Of a stretch of DNA of 64,000 nucleotides, positions 56,515 to 64,000 are shown in pieces. Position 1 is the first letter of the stretch; each line of letters begins with the position of its first letter. A model generated the notes under the pieces. It was not told where the DNA came from. It worked only from the letters and a program-made list of their open reading frames with translations, and did no database searches. The stretch is from assembly GCF_001511835.1 (NCBI RefSeq), contig NZ_LN997848.1, forward strand, positions 4,058,001 to 4,122,000, in the 5' to 3' direction. The position numbers and the translations under genes are program-made. Origin of the DNA: Magnetospirillum sp. XM-1. GTDB taxonomy: Bacteria > Pseudomonadota > Alphaproteobacteria > Rhodospirillales > Magnetospirillaceae.

Positions 56515-57333
56515 TCACCAATCGGGCCAGCACTCGGCCAGCCGCCCACCCAGGCGCAGCGGCGCGGCGCGCAGCGCCAGCCCGGTGCGGTCGTCGGTCT
56601 CCACCATCACGCCGCACAGGGTTCCCGGCCCCTCGGCGGGCGACAGGCGCTCGCCGGGAATCTTGCGCACGAACTTGAAGATGGCGGCTTCCTTCTTCAT
56701 GCCGATCACCGAATCGTAGTCGCCGCACATGCCGGCGTCGGTTTGATAGGCGGTTCCCTTGACCAGAACCTGACAATCGGCGGTGGGAACGTGGGAATGG
56801 CTGCCCACCACCAGGCTGGCGCGGCCGTCCGACAGGTGGCCCAGCGCCATCTTCTCGCTGGAGGCCTCGGCATGGACGTCGACGATGATGGCGTCGACGC
56901 CGCCGGCTCCCATGCGGGCCTTGGCCAGCACCGATTCCAGCGCGGCGAAGGGATCGTCCAGCGCGTCCATGAACAGCCGGCCCATGACCTGGACCACCAT
57001 CACCTTGCGCCCGCGCGGGCCGGCATAGGTGCCGACCCCGTGCCCCGGCGTGCCGGCGGGGTAGTTCAGCGGGCGCAGCACACGCGATTCGCCGTCCAGA
57101 TAGGGAATGATCTCGCGCTGGTCCCAGGTGTGGTTGCCCAGCGTCACCACGTTCACCCCCATGGCGAAGAAATCCTCGCAGATCTTGGGCGTGATGCCGA
57201 AGCCGTGGGCGGCGTTCTCGCCGTTCACGACGATGAAATCCGGAGACAGGCGGCTCTTGATCTCGGCCATGCGCCCGGCGATGGCGTCTCGCCCCGAGCG
57301 CCCGACCACGTCGCCCATGTACAGAAGTCTCAT
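56515..57333 (-). CDS. YmdB-family metallophosphoesterase
   Basis: 272 aa. Metal ligands are in MRLLYMGDVVGRSGRDAIAG (Asp8), VVNGENAAHGFGITPKICED, NVVTLGNHTWDQREIIPYLD and VVGSHSHVPTADCQVLVKGT. Family members hydrolyse 2-prime,3-prime-cyclic nucleotides and influence RNA turnover and biofilm in Bacillus. The gene overlaps the 5-FCL ligase gene by 4 bp. Confidence 0.93.
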   Translation of the reverse strand: MRLLYMGDVVGRSGRDAIAGRMAEIKSRLSPDFIVVNGENAAHGFGITPKICEDFFAMGVNVVTLGNHTWDQREIIPYLDGESRVLRPLNYPAGTPGHGVGTYAGPRGRKVMVVQVMGRLFMDALDDPFAALESVLAKARMGAGGVDAIIVDVHAEASSEKMALGHLSDGRASLVVGSHSHVPTADCQVLVKGTAYQTDAGMCGDYDSVIGMKKEAAIFKFVRKIPGERLSPAEGPGTLCGVMVETDDRTGLALRAAPLRLGGRLAECWPDW

Positions 57334-57917
57334 TTGCCCGCCGTCACGATCACGCCCTGCTCCGTGGCTATCAGATCCAATGGGATGTCCCAGGAATCGG
57401 TGGGAACGGTTTCCACCTCCTGGGCGGCGAAGGCCAGGCCGACGGCGACAAGCGCCCCGCCCCGGCGCAGGCCGCCCAAGGTCCGGTCATAGTATCCGCC
57501 GCCATAGCCCAGACGGAACCCCCTTCTGTCGAAGGCCAGCAGCGGCACCAGCAGGGCGCCGGGGGTGACGGGCGGGGCGTCGGCGGGATGGCTGGTTCCG
57601 TGCGGCCCGGATTCCAGGGCGTCGCCGGGAGCCCAGCGGCGAAATTCCAGGATGCCGCCCGTTTCGGTCACCGCCGGCAGGGCCAGGACATGGCCCCGCG
57701 AAGCCAGGGCCTCCATCAGCGGCAACGGGTCGATCTCGCCCTCCAGCGGCCAGTAGCCGGCCACCACGCTGCCTTGGGCCAAGCCCAGCGCCCCGGCCAG
57801 CCCGGCCAGGGCAAGGGCGGCGGCGGGACCATGGGCCAAGGCGGCGTCACGCCGCTTTCGGCGGGCGGCGGCGCGCATCTGGGTCTTTTCGGCGGAAGGG
57901 GCGATGGCTTCGGTCAT
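57330..57917 (-). CDS. 5-formyltetrahydrofolate cyclo-ligase
   Basis: 195 aa. The signature is GYGGGYYDRTLGGLRRGG near residues 148-165, with LVPLLAFDRRGFRLGYGGGY before it and AQEVETVPTDSWDIPLDLIA after. It recycles 5-formyl-THF using ATP. Its place just downstream of 6S RNA and zapA is one of the best-conserved gene orders in Proteobacteria. Confidence 0.93.
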   Translation of the reverse strand: MTEAIAPSAEKTQMRAAARRKRRDAALAHGPAAALALAGLAGALGLAQGSVVAGYWPLEGEIDPLPLMEALASRGHVLALPAVTETGGILEFRRWAPGDALESGPHGTSHPADAPPVTPGALLVPLLAFDRRGFRLGYGGGYYDRTLGGLRRGGALVAVGLAFAAQEVETVPTDSWDIPLDLIATEQGVIVTAGK

Positions 57918-57929
57918 GTCGGGGCTTAA

Positions 57930-58098
57930 GTGGAGCGGCGCCGCCTCGGCCGTTGGCCATGCAAGTCCTCCGTGGCCTGCTTACGCAGGTGGGTGGCCAT
58001 ATACCGGAACCAGGGCTCCGACAGGGACAGCCCCCGAGAGGAAGTTATTGGCCCCAGGGACATTGGCTGCCTGACGCACCGCGCAGCAGACCGCTCCG
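57930..58098 (-). ncRNA. ssrS: 6S RNA
   Basis: On the minus strand the region between zapA and the 5-FCL ligase gene has the 6S layout. A closing stem pairs GGAGCGG (58091-58097 read on minus) with CCGCTCC (57932-57938). The conserved core around CCTGGGGCCAATAACTTCCT then CTCGGGGGCTGTCCC on one side matches GAGCCCTGGTTCCGG and GGCCACCCACCTGCG on the other, forming the open bubble that imitates an open promoter. 6S binds the housekeeping RNA polymerase in stationary phase. Ends are approximate. Confidence 0.88.
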
Positions 58099-58107
58099 TT
58101 GCTGAAG

Positions 58108-58434
58108 CTAGGCTCTTTCGAGGCGCATCGCAATGGCCTCGATGCGCCGGGTCAGCGAGTCGATCAGCCCGGCCAGCTTGGTGTCGCCCTCGGCCGCCGC
58201 GCCCACCTCGCCGCCGATCTTGGACAGCTCCTCGCGGGCCTCGGCCAGTTCGTCGGCCAGCAGCAGGCCGACCATGACCAGCAGGCGGGAATCGCTGACC
58301 GAGCCCACCGAGGACAGCAGATGCTGGGCGCGGGCGTCCACCTCGCGCCCCAGGACATGAACCCGGGCCACCTGGGAATCGTCGCAGGCGATGTCATAGA
58401 CCCGGCCGTTGATGGTGACGTTGACGACAGCCAC
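58108..58434 (-). CDS. zapA: Cell division protein ZapA
   Basis: 108 aa. N-terminal VVNVTINGRVYDIACDDSQV then VHVLGREVDARAQHLL, followed by a long coiled coil (DELAEAREELSKIGGEVGAA, DSLTRRIEAIAMRLERA). It bundles FtsZ filaments at midcell. The adjacent 6S RNA and DUF4164 gene confirm the locus. Confidence 0.93.
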   Translation of the reverse strand: MAVVNVTINGRVYDIACDDSQVARVHVLGREVDARAQHLLSSVGSVSDSRLLVMVGLLLADELAEAREELSKIGGEVGAAAEGDTKLAGLIDSLTRRIEAIAMRLERA

Positions 58435-58439
58435 GGCGC

Positions 58440-58676
58440 TTACTCCTCCAGCAGGTCGCGCAGGCGGTCGATGGCGGCGTCCAGCCGGGTCGAGACCACG
58501 CGGGTGGTTTCCTCCAGCCGGGCGTAGTCTTCGCGGGCTCCGCGCAACTCGCCCGCCAGCAGCAGGTCGCCGGCGCCCACCCGGGCCGACGCGGATTCAA
58601 GACGGTCGATGGCGGCCCCCAGGCGGCGCATGGCCTCTTCGGTGCGTTGCAAGCTCTGCCCCTGACGCTGTTCCAC
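58440..58676 (-). CDS. DUF4164-type small coiled-coil protein
   Basis: 78 aa with a GTG start at 58676 (MEQRQGQSLQRTEEAMRRLG). Almost entirely coiled coil (AAIDRLESASARV, EDYARLEETTRVVSTRLDAA, IDRLRDLLEE). It lies 5 bp before zapA, as in many alphaproteobacteria, and may help ZapA. Longer in-frame ORFs upstream are spurious. Confidence 0.75.
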   Translation of the reverse strand: MEQRQGQSLQRTEEAMRRLGAAIDRLESASARVGAGDLLLAGELRGAREDYARLEETTRVVSTRLDAAIDRLRDLLEE

Positions 58677-58811
58677 GATCCATCCCCACGTTCTGGCATC
58701 GAAACCGAAGGTATGGCCGAAGGGCACCCGAGTCAACAAAGGCCGGGTTGATCGCCGGCAAAGCGCAGGATACCCTTGTCCGGCCGACGAAATCCGCGAA
58801 GGATCAGACCC

Positions 58812-59300
58812 ATGCGCTCCGCCCTCAAGGCCGCCCTGCTCGCCGCAGCGATCCTCTGCCCCCAGGGGGCCTCGGCGGAACAGCCCATGGCCCTGTCCAA
58901 GGGCCAGGTCCTCTACGTCCCGGTCTACTCCCACATCTCGCACGGCAACCTGGACGGACGGGGCAAGCCCTCGGAGCTGCTGCTGTCGTCCATGCTCAGC
59001 CTGCGCAACACCGACCTCGCCCATTCCATCACCGTCACCTCGGCGCGCTATTACGACACCGACGGCAAGCTGCTGCGCGAATACCTGCCCAAGCCGCTGG
59101 TCCTCGGCCCCATGGGCTCGTCCGAGCTGTTCGTCGAGCACAAGGACAAGAGCGGCGGCAGCGGCGCCAACTTCGTGGTGGAGTGGAAGGCCGAGCGGGC
59201 GGTCAATCCGCCGGTCATCGAGACGGTCAACGCCTATTTCTTCGGCACCCAGTCGGTGGCCTTCACCAGCCCCGGCCGCCCCATCTCGCCCAATCCGTGA
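58812..59300 (+). CDS. DUF3124-type exported protein
   Basis: 162 aa from ATG 58812. Signal peptide ALKAALLAAAILCPQGASAE. The DUF3124 core follows: GQVLYVPVYSHISHGNLDGR, LLSSMLSLRNTDLAHSITVT, ARYYDTDGKLLREYLPKPLV, LGPMGSSELFVEHKDKSGGS. A single beta-sandwich periplasmic domain is expected. Function unknown. Its stop overlaps the next gene by 4 bp. Confidence 0.82.
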   Translation: MRSALKAALLAAAILCPQGASAEQPMALSKGQVLYVPVYSHISHGNLDGRGKPSELLLSSMLSLRNTDLAHSITVTSARYYDTDGKLLREYLPKPLVLGPMGSSELFVEHKDKSGGSGANFVVEWKAERAVNPPVIETVNAYFFGTQSVAFTSPGRPISPNP

Positions 59301-59623
59301 CCCCTGTCGTCGTTCAATCCCTGGATCAGGCCCGCGCCGTCCTGGCGGGAACCAAGGTCGACCAACCGGTCAGCCTCATAAGCCCGCCCGGCGCCGCAAG
59401 ATTGCAGGGAATCGGATGGTGGCAGGCCCTGAGCCGGATTCTCGGCGACGAATTCCCCGAGCACACCGTGGAGGCGATCCTCGATTGCGGCGATTCCCCC
59501 GGCCTCGCCCTGGCGGCGCTGCGGGCGGGGGTGTCCCCGGTCCGGGTCGTTGGCGTCAACCGGGATATGCGGGACAAACTGAACGACATCGCCCGGCAAT
59601 TGGGAACGAGGCTTATGGCCTGA
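59297..59623 (+). CDS. Protein of unknown function coupled to the DUF3124 gene
   Basis: 108 aa with GTG 59297 overlapping the previous stop (GTGA). Sequence features are SLDQARAVLAGTKVDQPVSL, GIGWWQALSRILGDEFPEHT and AILDCGDSPGLALAALRAGV, then RDMRDKLNDIARQLGTRLMA. It looks like a small alpha/beta domain without signal peptide. I do not recognise the family. It is convergent with the Rrf2 gene, 4 bp apart. Confidence 0.65.
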   Translation: MTPVVVQSLDQARAVLAGTKVDQPVSLISPPGAARLQGIGWWQALSRILGDEFPEHTVEAILDCGDSPGLALAALRAGVSPVRVVGVNRDMRDKLNDIARQLGTRLMA

Positions 59624-59627
59624 CCGG

Positions 59628-60077
59628 TCAGATGTCGTACATCAGCACCGATTCCGGCTTGCCGCGCCGGTTGGTCATATCGGCCAGGGTGGTGTTGTCG
59701 AGGATGGCGGCGATGGCGTCGCGCACGTCCTGCATCACGGCACGGATGGCGCAGGCCGCCTCGTCGGCGCAATCCTCGCAGCGGCGGTAGGCGGTGCGCG
59801 ACACGCAGGGCACCGGGGCCAGCGGCCCGTCCAGCACCCGCACGACGTCGCCCACCATGATGCGGGCCGCCGGCCGGGCCAGGATGTAGCCGCCGCCCTT
59901 GCCCTTCTTGGACGACAGCAGGCCCTGGTTCTTCATTTCGAGAAGAATGGCGTCGAGGAACTTCTTGGGGATGCGTTCCGACGTGGCGATGTCGGCGATC
60001 AGCACCGGCCCCAGGCCTTCGTGGCGGGCCAGGTAGACCATGGCCTTCAGGCCGTATTTCGCCTTGCTCGACAGCAT
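59628..60077 (-). CDS. Rrf2-family transcriptional regulator
   Basis: 149 aa from ATG 60077 (MLSSKAKYGLKAMVYLARHE); the TTG 12 bp upstream is unlikely. Winged helix (IADIATSERIPKKFLDAILL, LLSSKKGKGGGYILARPAAR). A cysteine set C-x8-C-x2-C-x5-C (CVSRTAYRRC, EDC, ADEAAC) could hold an Fe-S cluster; this spacing differs from IscR (C-x5-C-x5-C). Targets are unknown; iscS/suf genes are not nearby. Confidence 0.88.
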   Translation of the reverse strand: MLSSKAKYGLKAMVYLARHEGLGPVLIADIATSERIPKKFLDAILLEMKNQGLLSSKKGKGGGYILARPAARIMVGDVVRVLDGPLAPVPCVSRTAYRRCEDCADEAACAIRAVMQDVRDAIAAILDNTTLADMTNRRGKPESVLMYDI

Positions 60078-60143
60078 CACCACACCCAATCCATAGAGCT
60101 ATAGAGAAGGGGATCATGGGGACAGTGTCAACACGTCATGCCG

Positions 60144-60265
60144 AGTCTCATCGAGACTTGGCTAGGCCCCTCCCTCCGGGGGATCGGGATATATCCCGAT
60201 GGCCGCGCGCCTTATGGCGCGAAAGCCAAGGGTCGCGGAGGCGACCCGCCCGGCGATTGAGGGGC
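60144..60265 (+). repeat. Structured intergenic element, copy 1 (downstream of etfA)
   Basis: Four stems in order: AGTCTC-ATC-GAGACT, a CCCC/GGGG stem plus an extra ATCGGGATATATCCCGAT hairpin, CGCGCC-TTAT-GGCGCG, and GGGTCGC-GGAG-GCGACCC. Shared blocks with copy 2 are TTGGCTAGGCCC, GGCCGCG, AAGCCAAGGG, CCCGCCCGGCG and TGAGGG. Where the stems differ, both sides change together. It ends 64 bp from the etfA stop. Confidence 0.8.
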
Positions 60266-60328
60266 TGAAATAATCAATAAAATGCAGGGGCGGGCCTGTG
60301 CCGGGCCCGCCCCCGCCAGGTTGCGGCC

Positions 60329-61267
60329 TCAGGGAGACTGGAGGGCCGCGGTGAATTCAGGCAGGACCTTGAAGAGGTCGGCGACCAGGCCGTAATCGGC
60401 GACCTGGAAGATGGGGGCCTCTTCGTCCTTGTTGATGGCGACGATGACCTTGGAATCCTTCATGCCGGCCAGGTGCTGGATGGCGCCCGAGATGCCGACG
60501 GCGATGTAGAGGTCGGGGGCGACGATCTTGCCGGTCTGGCCCACCTGGAAGTCGTTGGGGACAAACCCGGCGTCCACGGCGGCGCGGCTGGCACCGACCG
60601 CGGCGCCCAAGCGGTCGGCCACGGCTTCCAGCAGGTGGAAGTTGTCGCCCGACTGCATGCCGCGACCGCCCGAGATGATGATGCGGGCCGAGGTCAGCTC
60701 GGGCCGCTCGGACTTGGACAGCTGGCTGCCCACATAGGCGGACAGGGCCGGATCGGCGGCGGAAGCCACGGCTTCCACCGAAGCCGAGCCGCCCTCGGCC
60801 TTGGCGGCCTCGAAGCCGGTGCCGCGCACGGTGATCACCTTGACGGCATCCTTGGACTGCACGGTGGCCAGCGCGTTGCCGGCATAGATGGGGCGCACGA
60901 AGGTGTCGGCCGACACCACCCCGGTGATCTCGGAGATCTGGGCCACGTCGAGCAGCGCCGCGACGCGGGGCGCCACGTTCTTGCCGCCCGTGGTGGCGGG
61001 GGCCAGAATGTGGCTGTAACCGCCGGCGAGGCTCACCACCAGGGCGGCCAGGGGCTCGGCCAGGGCGTTGGCGTAAAGCGGCGCGTCGGCGGCCAGCACC
61101 TTGGCGATTCCGGCGATCTTGGACGCGGCCTCGGCCACGGCGCCGATGCCCGACCCGGCCACCAGCACATGGATGTCGCCGCCGATCTTCGACGCGGCGG
61201 AGACGGTGTTCAGCGTGGCGGCCTTGAGAGCGCCGCCCTCGTGCTCGGCAATGACGAGAACGGTCAT
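60329..61267 (-). CDS. etfA: Electron transfer flavoprotein alpha subunit
   Basis: 312 aa. N-terminal domain [20 protein letters not shown]; the C-terminal FAD domain has [58 protein letters not shown] and [20 protein letters not shown]. With EtfB it takes electrons from acyl-CoA dehydrogenases and passes them to ETF-ubiquinone oxidoreductase. It starts 2 bp after etfB. Confidence 0.97.
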   Translation of the reverse strand: MTVLVIAEHEGGALKAATLNTVSAASKIGGDIHVLVAGSGIGAVAEAASKIAGIAKVLAADAPLYANALAEPLAALVVSLAGGYSHILAPATTGGKNVAPRVAALLDVAQISEITGVVSADTFVRPIYAGNALATVQSKDAVKVITVRGTGFEAAKAEGGSASVEAVASAADPALSAYVGSQLSKSERPELTSARIIISGGRGMQSGDNFHLLEAVADRLGAAVGASRAAVDAGFVPNDFQVGQTGKIVAPDLYIAVGISGAIQHLAGMKDSKVIVAINKDEEAPIFQVADYGLVADLFKVLPEFTAALQSP

Positions 61268-61269
61268 GA

Positions 61270-62019
61270 TCAGATCACCTTGGCTTCGTTCTTGAGCTTG
61301 TCCACCAGGGCGGCCACGTCGGCCACCTTGATGCCGGCGGAGCGCTTGGGCGGCTCGGCCACCGAAAGGGTCACCAGCCGGGGCGCCACGTCGACGCCCA
61401 GGTCGGCCGGGGAAACCGTGTCGATGGGCTTCTTCTTGGCCTTCATGATGTTGGGCAGCGAAGCGTAGCGCGGCTCGTTGAGGCGCAGGTCGGTGGTCAC
61501 CACCGCCGGCAGCTTCAGGCTCACCGTCTCCAGGCCGCCGTCGATCTCGCGGGTCACCGTGATGGACTCGCCCACGATCTCCACCTTGCTGGCGAAGGTG
61601 CCCTGGGGGCGGCCCAAGAGCGCGGCCAGCATCTGGCCCACCTGATTGCTGTCGTCGTCGATGGCCTGCTTGCCCAGGATGATCAGGCCGGGGGCCTCCT
61701 TGTCCACCAGGGCCTTCAGGACCTTGGCGACGCCCAGGGGCTGAACCTCGTCATCGGTCTGGACCAGGATGCCCCGGTCGGCGCCCATGGCCAGCGCGGT
61801 GCGCAGCGTCTCCGACGCCGCCGCCGGGCCGACGGACACCACCACCACCTCGGTCGCCTTGCCGGCTTCCTTGAGGCGCACGGCTTCCTCGACCGCGATC
61901 TCGTCGAACGGATTCATGGAGAACTTGACGTTCTGGGTCTCGACACCCGAACCATCCGACTTCACCCGGATCTTCACGTTGTAGTCGATCACCCGCTTGA
62001 TCGCGACCAACACCTTCAT
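61270..62019 (-). CDS. etfB: Electron transfer flavoprotein beta subunit
   Basis: 249 aa. [20 protein letters not shown] at the N-terminus, [20 protein letters not shown], and the AMP-binding and recognition region [40 protein letters not shown] and the C-terminal recognition-loop partner follow. It is the first gene of the etfBA pair and 134 bp downstream of the acyl-CoA dehydrogenase gene. Confidence 0.97.
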   Translation of the reverse strand: MKVLVAIKRVIDYNVKIRVKSDGSGVETQNVKFSMNPFDEIAVEEAVRLKEAGKATEVVVVSVGPAAASETLRTALAMGADRGILVQTDDEVQPLGVAKVLKALVDKEAPGLIILGKQAIDDDSNQVGQMLAALLGRPQGTFASKVEIVGESITVTREIDGGLETVSLKLPAVVTTDLRLNEPRYASLPNIMKAKKKPIDTVSPADLGVDVAPRLVTLSVAEPPKRSAGIKVADVAALVDKLKNEAKVI

Positions 62020-62046
62020 GGTTTTCTCTACCCCTTAAATCGTTGT

Positions 62047-62140
62047 CCCTCAGGCGCCGGGCGGGCGCGAGCGCCCTTGGCTTCCGCCGCATAAGCGGCG
62101 CGGCCCCTTGGGCCTAGCCAAGTCCCTTGCGGGACTTGGC
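62047..62140 (-). repeat. Structured intergenic element, copy 2 (between the dehydrogenase and etfB)
   Basis: Read on the minus strand: AAGTCCC-GCAA-GGGACTT, then GGCTAGGCCC-AA-GGGGCC, CGCCGC-TTAT-GCGGCG, and GGGCGC-TC-GCGCCC, with the same connecting blocks as copy 1. It lies in sense orientation in the dehydrogenase-etfB gap, inverted relative to copy 1. Confidence 0.8.
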
Positions 62141-62153
62141 CTTGGCTTCAGGT

Positions 62154-63332
62154 TCAGGAGAACGCCTGGATGCCGGTCATGGCCCGACCCAGGATCAGGG
62201 CATGCACGTCGTGGGCACCTTCGTAGGTGTTCACGGTCTCCAGGTTCACCATGTGGCGGATGACGTGGAACTCTTCCGAGATGCCGTTGCCGCCGTGCAT
62301 GTCGCGAGCCATGCGGGCGATGTCCAGAGCCTTGCCGCAATTGTTGCGCTTGATCAGCGACACGGCTTCCGGCGCCCAGGTGCCCTCGTCCATCATGCGG
62401 CCGACGCGCACGCAGGCCTGCAGGCCCAGCGTGATCTCGGTCATCATGTTGGCCAGCTTCAGCTGGGGGATCTGGTTGGCGGCCAGCGGACGGCCGAACT
62501 GCTTGCGGTCCAGCATGTACTGGCGCGCCGCATGCCAGCAGAACTCGGCGGCGCCGATGACGCCCCAGGCGATGCCGTAGCGGGCCTTGTTGAGACAGCC
62601 GAACGGGCCACCCAGGCCGGAGGCATTCGGCATCAGCGCCTCGTCGGGGACGAAGGCCTCGTCCAGCACGATCTCGCCGGTGATGGAGGCGCGCAAGGAA
62701 AGCTTGCCCTCGATCTTGGGCGTGGTGAAGCCCTTGGTGCCCTTCTCGACGATGAAGCCCTTGATCTTGCCTTCATGGGCGTCGGACTTGGCCCAGACGA
62801 TGGCGATGTCCGAGATGGGGGAATTGGTGATCCACATCTTGGAACCGGTCAGCAGATAGCCGCCGTCCACCTTCTTGGCGCGGGTGCGCATGCCGCCCGG
62901 ATCGGAACCGGCGTCGGGCTCGGTCAGGCCGAAGCAGCCGACGATCTCGCCGGTGGCCAGACGGGGCAGGTACTTCTTCTTCTGCTCTTCGGTGCCGTAG
63001 CTGAAGATGGGATGCATCACCAGCGACGACTGCACGCTCATGGCCGAACGGTAGCCGGAATCGACCCGCTCCACTTCGCGGGAAATCAGGCCGTAGGCCA
63101 CGTGGTTGACGCCGGGACCGCCGAATTCCTCGGGGATGGTGGGGCCAAGCAGGCCCATCTCGCCCATCTCGTTCATGATCTCGCGGTCGAAGGTCTCGTC
63201 ACGGAACGCCTTCATCACGCGGGGCTGGAGCTTCTCCTGGCAATAGGCGTGCGCCGAATCGCGAATCAGCTTCTCGTCTTCGGAAAGCTGGTCTTCCAGG
63301 AGGAAGGGGTCGTCCCACTTGAACTGCTGCAC
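62154..63332 (-). CDS. gcdH: Acyl-CoA dehydrogenase, glutaryl-CoA dehydrogenase type
   Basis: 392 aa. FWDDP-like start [80 protein letters not shown], and the catalytic Glu in [20 protein letters not shown]. The Tyr-Glu-Gly-Ala-His-Asp-Val context and Arg in the substrate pocket region are those of glutaryl-CoA dehydrogenase, which oxidises and decarboxylates glutaryl-CoA to crotonyl-CoA. Electrons go to the ETF encoded next door. Another short-chain dehydrogenase is the alternative. Confidence 0.87.
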   Translation of the reverse strand: MQQFKWDDPFLLEDQLSEDEKLIRDSAHAYCQEKLQPRVMKAFRDETFDREIMNEMGEMGLLGPTIPEEFGGPGVNHVAYGLISREVERVDSGYRSAMSVQSSLVMHPIFSYGTEEQKKKYLPRLATGEIVGCFGLTEPDAGSDPGGMRTRAKKVDGGYLLTGSKMWITNSPISDIAIVWAKSDAHEGKIKGFIVEKGTKGFTTPKIEGKLSLRASITGEIVLDEAFVPDEALMPNASGLGGPFGCLNKARYGIAWGVIGAAEFCWHAARQYMLDRKQFGRPLAANQIPQLKLANMMTEITLGLQACVRVGRMMDEGTWAPEAVSLIKRNNCGKALDIARMARDMHGGNGISEEFHVIRHMVNLETVNTYEGAHDVHALILGRAMTGIQAFS

Positions 63333-63527
63333 AATGCGTCTCCCACATGATGAATGGCACTGTCGGCACCATGACGCATCCGAGCCATCATGAGAAAAAT
63401 ATCTTTTCTATGGAGGTCATAACGGATCATTATATATGGCAATCAGACCCGTCATGGCCGGGCTTGACCCGGCCATCCATGGACCCCCGGATCAAGTCCG
63501 GGGGTGACGGTGGCGAAAGAGGCCGCC
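63333..63527. promoter_or_regulatory. Divergent region between the dehydrogenase and LysR genes
   Basis: 195 bp. The part next to the dehydrogenase (about 63390-63440) is AT-rich and probably holds promoters for both genes. The rest is taken by the REP-type repeat. A LysR regulator divergent from a metabolic gene often controls it, so the dehydrogenase is a candidate target. Confidence 0.4.
63463..63509. repeat. 47-bp dispersed palindromic repeat, copy 2
   Basis: Reverse complement of 46514-46560 with one mismatch (46 of 47). It includes the 21-base hairpin ACTTGATCC core. A second smaller hairpin, GGCCGGG-CTTGA-CCCGGCC (63457-63475), adjoins it here. Confidence 0.8.
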
Positions 63528-64000
63528 ATGGATATCCGCCAGCTCCGCTATTTCCTAGGGATCATCGAACACGGCTCGCTGACCAAGGCGGCCGAGGCGC
63601 TGCGCGTCGCCCAGCCGGCCCTGTCCCTGCACCTGAAACGGCTGGAGGAGGAGTTCGGCTGTCCGCTGGTGCATCGCACGGCGCGCGGCGTCATTCCCAC
63701 CGAAAGCGGCATGCGGCTGGCCATGCGCGCCGGCGTGCTGGTCGAGCGCATGTCCAGCCTGAAGGACGAGATCCGGGGCCTCGAGGCGGCGCCGGCCGGC
63801 CCGGCGGTGATCGGCATTCCCACCTCGCTGGGCCCCGTGCTGACCGTACCCCTGGCGCTGGCGGTGCGCCGCCGCCATCCCTCCATCCATCTCAGGGTGG
63901 TGGAAGGGCTGTCGGGCCACATGCTGGAATGGGTGCTGTCGGGCTCGGTGGACATGGCGCTGGTGTTCGGCTCCGAGCATCCCACCGGCCTGGCCACCCG
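63528..64000 (+). CDS. LysR-family transcriptional regulator, N-terminal part, cut by window edge
   Basis: 157 codons visible, open to the right edge. ATG 63528 has AAAGAGG upstream. The LysR helix-turn-helix is complete: MDIRQLRYFLGIIEHGSLTK, AAEALRVAQPALSLHLKRLE, EEFGCPLVHRTARGVIPTES. The start of the effector domain follows (AVIGIPTSLGPVLTVPLALA, RRHPSIHLRVVEGLSGHMLE). This looks like the group including Nac/CbbR-type regulators of nitrogen or aromatic metabolism, but the effector cannot be told. Confidence 0.93.
   Translation, partial: MDIRQLRYFLGIIEHGSLTKAAEALRVAQPALSLHLKRLEEEFGCPLVHRTARGVIPTESGMRLAMRAGVLVERMSSLKDEIRGLEAAPAGPAVIGIPTSLGPVLTVPLALAVRRRHPSIHLRVVEGLSGHMLEWVLSGSVDMALVFGSEHPTGLAT

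Noticed and set aside
62050..62340. Minus-strand ORF of 96 codons covering structured element copy 2
   Set aside because: It overlaps the end of the dehydrogenase gene in another frame, and its sequence comes from the hairpins; no start site or family.

Overview
This 64 kb window is high-GC DNA from an alphaproteobacterium. Gene order (yebC-ruvCAB-ybgC-tolQRAB-pal-cpoB-tilS-ftsH-folP, purA-hisZ, serC-serA, zapA-6S RNA-5-FCL ligase) and protein sequences point to Rhodospirillales. A Magnetospirillum-like host is my inference from overall resemblance; no magnetosome gene is present to prove it.

Region 1 (1 to about 22,100) is the head-and-tail half of a Mu-like transposable prophage, all on the + strand and tightly packed with ATGA/TGATG overlaps. 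The order is terminase large subunit (cut by the window edge), portal, gpF-type head protein carrying a C-terminal PBECR-like toxin domain, protease with a nested scaffold start, decoration protein, major head protein, HI1506-like, gp36, gpG, gp37, gp38-like, sheath, tube, tail chaperone, tape measure, gpN, gpP, gp45 spike, gp46, gp47 (J), gp48, a fiber-like protein, a glycine-rich adhesin, a tail-assembly chaperone and a Dam-type methylase. Early genes (repressor, transposase, lysis) must lie to the left. An IS630-family element with TA target duplication sits just after the methylase, and the prophage right end should lie between it and a tRNA-Glu gene.

Region 2 (22,125 to 41,970) is chromosomal: tRNA-Glu(CTC), a JAMM protease, rluD, rpoH with a leader that can sequester its own start codon, a membrane protein, a membrane-anchored pseudokinase, purA-hisZ, a soluble CZB chemoreceptor, serC-serA, a YkgJ-type protein, a hybrid histidine kinase, thiD and glmM. 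A short AT-richer island follows, holding a lipoprotein of unknown function and a decayed DUF4405 gene.

Region 3 (41,970 to 58,680) is a long minus-strand housekeeping block. It covers folate synthesis (folP), membrane proteolysis (ftsH), tRNA-Ile lysidine synthesis (tilS), the Tol-Pal envelope complex with cpoB, Holliday-junction processing (ruvABC), YebC, a thioredoxin-like protein, an MlaC-like lipid carrier, a YmdB phosphodiesterase, 5-FCL ligase, 6S RNA and zapA.

Region 4 (58,800 to 64,000) holds a DUF3124 pair, an Rrf2 regulator, the electron-transfer flavoprotein genes etfB-etfA with a glutaryl-CoA dehydrogenase that would feed them electrons, and the start of a LysR gene. The etf pair is flanked by two inverted copies of a structured intergenic element whose stems differ by compensatory changes. 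This element, the rpoH leader and the phage toxin-domain fusion are the most interesting signals in the window.
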